Assembly (NCBI RefSeq): GCF_014697075.1
Contig: NZ_JACJRE010000018.1
Location: 1 to 64,000 of the forward strand
Direction: 5' to 3'
Length of the DNA stretch: 64,000 nt
Source of the DNA: Tolypothrix sp. FACHB-123
GTDB taxonomy: Bacteria; Cyanobacteriota; Cyanobacteriia; Cyanobacteriales; Nostocaceae
The notes under the pieces: generated by a model
The model's input: the letters and a program-made list of their open reading frames with translations, nothing else
What the model was told of the DNA's origin: nothing
Databases searched by the model: none
Made by a program: the position numbers and the translations under genes
In this document: positions 59,955 through 64,000 of the stretch, in pieces
Layout: every line of letters begins with the position of its first letter
How positions within the stretch are numbered: the stretch's first letter is position 1

Positions 59955-62408
59955 ATGGTAACAGTAGCGAAGAATACTTTGTCTGTGGATACAAAAGAGC
60001 GATCGCTGATTCTTTGGTTTGATGAGGTGGGAATTGCGGATATTCCCTTAGTTGGTGGGAAAAATGCATCACTAGGGGAGATGATTCGGCAGTTGACACC
60101 TAAAGGCGTGAATGTTCCTACAGGGTTTGCAACTACGGCTTATGCTTATCGTTATTTCATCGAGTCTGCGGGGTTAGACGCCCAGCTACGGGAACTGTTT
60201 GCAGACTTGGATGTGGAGGATATGAAAAATTTACAAGAAAGGGGTAAAAAAGCACGCGCCCTATTAATGCACACACCATTTCCCCCAGAACTGCGTCAGG
60301 CGATCGCATCTGCTTACGAAACTCTCTGCGAACCTTACAATGCAGATACAGATGTCGCCGTCCGTTCTAGCGCTACAGCCGAAGATTTACCCGATGCTAG
60401 TTTTGCGGGACAACAGGAAACTTACCTCAATGTTGTTAGCGTTTCTGGCGTGTTAGCGGCTTGTCATCGTTGCTTTGCTTCTTTATTTACCGATCGCGCT
60501 ATTTCTTACCGTCATACCAAAGGCTTTGACCATTTTAGCGTTGCTTTAGCTGTGGGCGTGCAAAAAATGGTGCGTTCCGATTTAGCCTCTGCTGGGGTAA
60601 TGTTCTCTATTGAAACAGAAACGGGTTTTAAAGATGCAGCCTTAATTACCGCCGCCTATGGTTTAGGTGAAAATGTCGTGCAAGGTAATATTAATCCTGA
60701 TGAATATTATGTATTTAAACCGACTTTAAAAGCTGGGTTCCGCCCAATTATTGATAAAAAATTGGGTAGTAAAGAACTCAAAATGGTTTATGATGATGGC
60801 TCTAAATTTACGAAAAATATTTTAGTTCCTCAAGTAGAAAGAGGTAAATTTGTTTTAAGCGATGACGAGATATTACAACTAGCAAATTGGGCTTGTGTAA
60901 TTGAAGATCATTATTCGCGAGTCAATGGTTATTACACTCCAATGGATATTGAATGGGCAAAAGATGGGATTACCAATCAACTATTTATAGTCCAAGCTAG
61001 ACCAGAAACAGTACAATCGCAAAAGCGGGGAAATATACTGCGGAGTTATCGCTTAGTTAAAACAGAAGAAGCTGCAAAATCTCCCCAGCCGCTTGTTACT
61101 GGGCGGGCTATTGGCGAAGCTATTAGTCAGGGAAAAGTTCGTCTAATTTTAGATGTAAATAAAATTGATCAATTCCAACCAGGGGAAGTATTAGTTACAG
61201 ATAGAACTGACCCCGATTGGGAACCAATTATGAAACGGGCGAGTGCAATTATTACTAACTCAGGCGGACGCACTTGTCACGCAGCGATTATTGCCAGAGA
61301 ATTAGGCGTACCGGCAATTGTTGGTTGTAATAAAGCTACAGAAATTTTAACAACTGGTCAAGAGGTAACAGTCTCTTGTGCAGAAGGCGATGAAGGACTA
61401 GTTTACCCCGGTTTATTACCTTTTGAAGTCCAGGAAGTGCTGTTAGAAAATCTACCCCGCACCCGCACACAAATTTTAATGAATGTGGGTAATCCTCAAG
61501 AAGCATTTAGTTTATCTGCTATCCCTAATGATGGGGTTGGTTTAGCGAGGACAGAATTTATTATCGCCAATCAAATTCAAATTCATCCAATGGCGTTAAT
61601 TCACTACGATGATTTAAAAGATGAATTTGTCAAAGAAAAAATTAACGAAATTACTGCACTTTATGAAGATAAACCCCAATATTTTGTTGATAGATTAGCC
61701 CAAGGTATTGGCAGAATTGCCGCAGCATTTTATCCCAAACCTGTGATTGTGCGGATGTCTGATTTCAAAAGTAATGAATATGCCAATCTTTTAGGTGGTA
61801 AACAATTTGAACCTGATGAAGAAAACCCAATGCTAGGCTGGCGCGGTGCTGGACGTTACTACGATCCAGGTTATCGGCAAGCGTTTGCTTTAGAATGTCA
61901 TGCGATTAAGCGAGTACGGGAAGAAATGGGTTTAACTAATGTAATTCCCATGATTCCTTTCTGTCGCACTCCCGATGAGGGACGCTTAGTGTTAGCAGAA
62001 ATGGCAAAGAATGGTTTACACCAAGGCGCGAATGGGTTGCAAGTTTATGTAATGTGCGAGTTGCCAAATAATGTGATTATGGCGGAGGAATTTGCAGAAG
62101 TATTTGATGGCTTTTCTATCGGTTCTAATGACTTAACACAGTTAACATTAGGGCTAGATAGGGATTCTGCATTGGTGGCGCGATTATTTGATGAACGCAG
62201 CCAAGGCGTTAAACGTATGGTAAAAATGGCTATCCAAACGGCGAAAAAATGCGATCGCAAAATTGGCATTTGTGGACAAGCACCCAGCGATTATCCAGAA
62301 TTCGCCCAGTTTTTAGTAGAAGAGGGAATCGACTCGATTAGTTTAAATCCCGATTCCGTCTTAAAAACAATGTTAGAAATTGCCAAAGTAGAGGCTCGTC
62401 AGATTTAA
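59955..62408 (+). CDS. ppsA: Phosphoenolpyruvate synthase
   Basis: This 817-residue enzyme makes PEP from pyruvate and ATP via a phosphohistidine. The N-terminal ATP-grasp nucleotide domain has FDEVGIADIPLVGGKNASLGEM, RSSATAEDLPDASFAGQQET and YGLGENVVQG. The swivelling domain has catalytic His in SGGRTCHAAIIARELGVP (about 440). The C-terminal PEP-binding TIM barrel has GVGLARTEF, IVRMSDFKSNEY and the Cys near CGQAPSDYPEF. ATG 59955 is taken as the start; an upstream frame would add 29 doubtful residues. A 13 bp stem hairpin follows the gene. PEP production may matter for carbon storage use and amino-acid supply. Confidence 0.95.
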   Translation: MVTVAKNTLSVDTKERSLILWFDEVGIADIPLVGGKNASLGEMIRQLTPKGVNVPTGFATTAYAYRYFIESAGLDAQLRELFADLDVEDMKNLQERGKKARALLMHTPFPPELRQAIASAYETLCEPYNADTDVAVRSSATAEDLPDASFAGQQETYLNVVSVSGVLAACHRCFASLFTDRAISYRHTKGFDHFSVALAVGVQKMVRSDLASAGVMFSIETETGFKDAALITAAYGLGENVVQGNINPDEYYVFKPTLKAGFRPIIDKKLGSKELKMVYDDGSKFTKNILVPQVERGKFVLSDDEILQLANWACVIEDHYSRVNGYYTPMDIEWAKDGITNQLFIVQARPETVQSQKRGNILRSYRLVKTEEAAKSPQPLVTGRAIGEAISQGKVRLILDVNKIDQFQPGEVLVTDRTDPDWEPIMKRASAIITNSGGRTCHAAIIARELGVPAIVGCNKATEILTTGQEVTVSCAEGDEGLVYPGLLPFEVQEVLLENLPRTRTQILMNVGNPQEAFSLSAIPNDGVGLARTEFIIANQIQIHPMALIHYDDLKDEFVKEKINEITALYEDKPQYFVDRLAQGIGRIAAAFYPKPVIVRMSDFKSNEYANLLGGKQFEPDEENPMLGWRGAGRYYDPGYRQAFALECHAIKRVREEMGLTNVIPMIPFCRTPDEGRLVLAEMAKNGLHQGANGLQVYVMCELPNNVIMAEEFAEVFDGFSIGSNDLTQLTLGLDRDSALVARLFDERSQGVKRMVKMAIQTAKKCDRKIGICGQAPSDYPEFAQFLVEEGIDSISLNPDSVLKTMLEIAKVEARQI

Positions 62409-62430
62409 CAACATTCCCTAATCGCTAAGT

Positions 62431-62470
62431 TACCCACCACCAATATCTCACTGATGCTTGGTGGTGGGTA
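62431..62470 (+). terminator. Hairpin after ppsA
   Basis: TACCCACCACCAA and TTGGTGGTGGGTA form a perfect 13 bp stem with a 14-base loop, 22 bp after the ppsA stop. There is no T-run, so it may be a stability hairpin or a factor-dependent site. Confidence 0.55.
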
Positions 62471-62720
62471 CTTCATGTTCACTTTCAAAATCACAATGGC
62501 AATTTGTAGAACTACATAATGGTAAGGTAGCAGTAGATAGCTTCCAAGCAGCATAAGTAAACAAATGACCAATGACGAATGCCTCAAGGCATAGCACCAA
62601 CAAAATCAATTATGCCAAATTGTAGGGGCGGGATAACCCCGCCCTTACGAGTTACAGTCTTGGTAAAGTGATTATTGGAATGTGTTTTGATTTGTCAGTT
62701 ACCAATAACAACTGACAACT

Positions 62721-62783
62721 GTACGGGCGGGTTTACAGATATCCTCAAATATCCATGACGATCTCCCATAAACCTGCCCCTAC
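62721..62783. repeat. 63 bp palindromic element, copy 4
   Basis: It starts GTACGGGCGGGTTTACAGAT and ends ATAAACCTGCCCCTAC. As at 10675, it is immediately preceded by ACTGACAACT, suggesting that the element moved together with, or into, that tract. Confidence 0.75.
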
Positions 62784-62810
62784 TAACAACTGACAACTGA
62801 CAATTGACAA

Positions 62811-64000
62811 ATGACTAAAAATTGGTTCCGAATTGGACTTGCGGCTATATTCATTTTCTCCTTTGCCTTGCGTTTCTGGGGATTAGATCGATTCAATACC
62901 CTAGTATTTGATGAAGTTTACTTTGCTAAATTTGGCAATAACTATCTCACTAATACTCCCTTTTTTAATGCCCATCCACCATTAAGTCAATACATTATTG
63001 GCATTGGCATTTGGTTGGGTAAACAATTTCCTTTTTGGCAGCAACCAGTTAATGGTTTAGCAGGTTCTTTACTATCGCCTTGGAGTTATCGTTGGATAAA
63101 TGCTCTGACTGGTTCATTTATTCCCCTAGTAGTAGCTGGAGTTGCTTATCAAATTAGTCATCGTCGCAGTTTTGCTTTAATTGCCGGATTTTTTACAGCT
63201 TGTGATGGCTTATTTCTTGTTGAATCTCGCTATGCACTAAATAATATTTATATTGTAATTTTTGGTTTATTAGGGCAGTGGTTTTTATTATTAGCTTTAG
63301 AAAAAAATAAACAAAAACGTGCTTTATGGTTAATTGCTGCTGGTATTAGTTTTGGTGCGTCAATTGGCACCAAATGGAATGGTTTATGGTTTCTTTTAGG
63401 TGCTTATTTAATTTGGCTGACTGCTTGGGTATTCCGTTGGTTACATGCGTATTTAAATCGGCAATCTCGTGCTACTCATCAAGATGAAAAGGTACAAACA
63501 CCACTACAAAAGCTGACGCAAATAAATATTTTTCAGATGGGGTTTTATTTAGGAATTATCCCAGCATTGATATACAGTCTAATCTGGATTCCTCACCTAC
63601 AATTAGATACAAAATATGGTTTTATTGAAGTACATCGACAAATTTTAAACTTTCACTTGCAGTTGGGTGGTAATAGTCCAGATGTGCATCCTTATTGTGC
63701 GGCTTGGTATAAATGGCCGTTGATGACTCGACCAATGGCTTATTATTATCAAACTGCTCATAATTTTACCGATCCTTTACCTGTAATGGGGCCGAATTTA
63801 TCTGCTGCTAATGGAAAAGTAATTTATGATGTTCATGCAATGGGTAATCCCTTTTTGTGGTGGACTGGGATGGTTGCTATGTTGTTTTTAGGAGGATGGC
63901 TATTATCAAAAGTCGTCATTCCTTGGAGAAAACATCAGCAATTGTCTGTACCTGCTAATCTTGCAGTTGATACTTGGATTGGTTTATTTATTGTCTTAAA
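62811..64000 (+). CDS. GT39/PMT-type glycosyltransferase, 3' end cut by window
   Basis: The first about 396 residues of a multi-spanning membrane glycosyltransferase are present and the end lies beyond base 64000. The N-terminus has a membrane helix, then the GT-C loop FDEVYFAKFGNNYL (about residue 38, with the DE catalytic-type pair) and HPPLSQY (about 58). Further helices and a WNGLWF motif follow. These are features of dolichyl-phosphate-mannose-protein mannosyltransferases (PMT family), which use lipid-linked sugar at the periplasmic face. The gene starts at ATG 62811, directly after a repeat tract. The partial sequence shows no stop or frameshift. Confidence 0.85.
   Translation, partial: MTKNWFRIGLAAIFIFSFALRFWGLDRFNTLVFDEVYFAKFGNNYLTNTPFFNAHPPLSQYIIGIGIWLGKQFPFWQQPVNGLAGSLLSPWSYRWINALTGSFIPLVVAGVAYQISHRRSFALIAGFFTACDGLFLVESRYALNNIYIVIFGLLGQWFLLLALEKNKQKRALWLIAAGISFGASIGTKWNGLWFLLGAYLIWLTAWVFRWLHAYLNRQSRATHQDEKVQTPLQKLTQINIFQMGFYLGIIPALIYSLIWIPHLQLDTKYGFIEVHRQILNFHLQLGGNSPDVHPYCAAWYKWPLMTRPMAYYYQTAHNFTDPLPVMGPNLSAANGKVIYDVHAMGNPFLWWTGMVAMLFLGGWLLSKVVIPWRKHQQLSVPANLAVDTWIGLFIVL

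Larger units (their letters stand above)
62409..62810. other. Repeat-containing gap ppsA to glycosyltransferase
   Basis: After the ppsA hairpin this 402 bp contains GTAGGGGCGGGATAACCCCGCCC (hairpin, about 62622-62645), CAACTGACAACTG tracts, a 63 bp palindrome (62721-62783) and AACTGACAACTGACAA up to the next ATG. No gene was recognised. Confidence 0.6.

Overview
The window reads as chromosomal DNA of a filamentous, probably heterocyst-type cyanobacterium (Nostocales). The grounds are frequent HIP1 octamers (GCGATCGC), the fused panC/cmk gene, a cyanobacterial-type gas vesicle cluster with twin 71-residue GvpA proteins, a GUN4-domain protein, a MASE1 hybrid kinase, and heptanucleotide tandem arrays and short palindromic repeats between genes. 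Genus cannot be fixed from sequence reading alone. No rRNA, tRNA, CRISPR array or intact insertion sequence was recognised.

Layout. 1-15.9 kb is mixed housekeeping: a small secreted protein, a DeoR regulator divergent from a transketolase, a TPR-CHAT protease-like protein, a WGR/beta-propeller protein, glutaminase, RlpA, PanC-Cmk and Fe superoxide dismutase. 16.1-26.1 kb is the gas vesicle (gvp) cluster, read mostly on the minus strand: gvpA-gvpA-gvpC-gvpN-gvpJ-gvpK-gvpF/L-gvpG, then gvpV on the plus strand, then a second GvpF/L (gvpW-like), a tandem ArsA/Get3-type ATPase and a two-ring Cdc48-like AAA ATPase. 26.4-34.3 kb holds an unknown 88-residue protein, proA, a YdcF-like protein, a DUF4330 protein, an M48 protease, a PPP-type phosphatase, a two-domain sulfurtransferase and an MnmC-like methyltransferase. 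A 1 kb gene-poor stretch leads to an HD-GYP response regulator.

36.6-44.9 kb is an extended arsenic island: arsR1, a PstS-like lipoprotein, ACR3, a cysteine phosphatase-like protein, an arsenic-linked GAPDH, arsJ, a TauE/SafE permease, a convergent arsR2, arsI and arsH. It could cover arsenate reduction and arsenite export (ACR3, with the phosphatase-like protein as a candidate reductase), arsenate export as 1-arseno-3-phosphoglycerate (GAPDH plus ArsJ), and organoarsenical detoxification (ArsI, ArsH). Operator-like palindromes of two types sit where ArsR1 and ArsR2 would be expected to act.

45-64 kb carries glmU, a repeat-rich 1.1 kb gap, a GNAT protein, a degenerate ATPase plus MASE1 hybrid kinase pair, a P-type cation ATPase, a three-gene coiled-coil/GUN4 set of unknown role, two hypotheticals, PEP synthase and the start of a GT39/PMT-type glycosyltransferase cut by the window edge.

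The most interesting items are the ArsA-like plus Cdc48-like pair joined to the gvp cluster (likely to be misread as an arsenic pump because a real ars island lies 17 kb away), the GUN4/coiled-coil trio, and the ars island's phosphatase and orphan binding protein with their operator arrangement.
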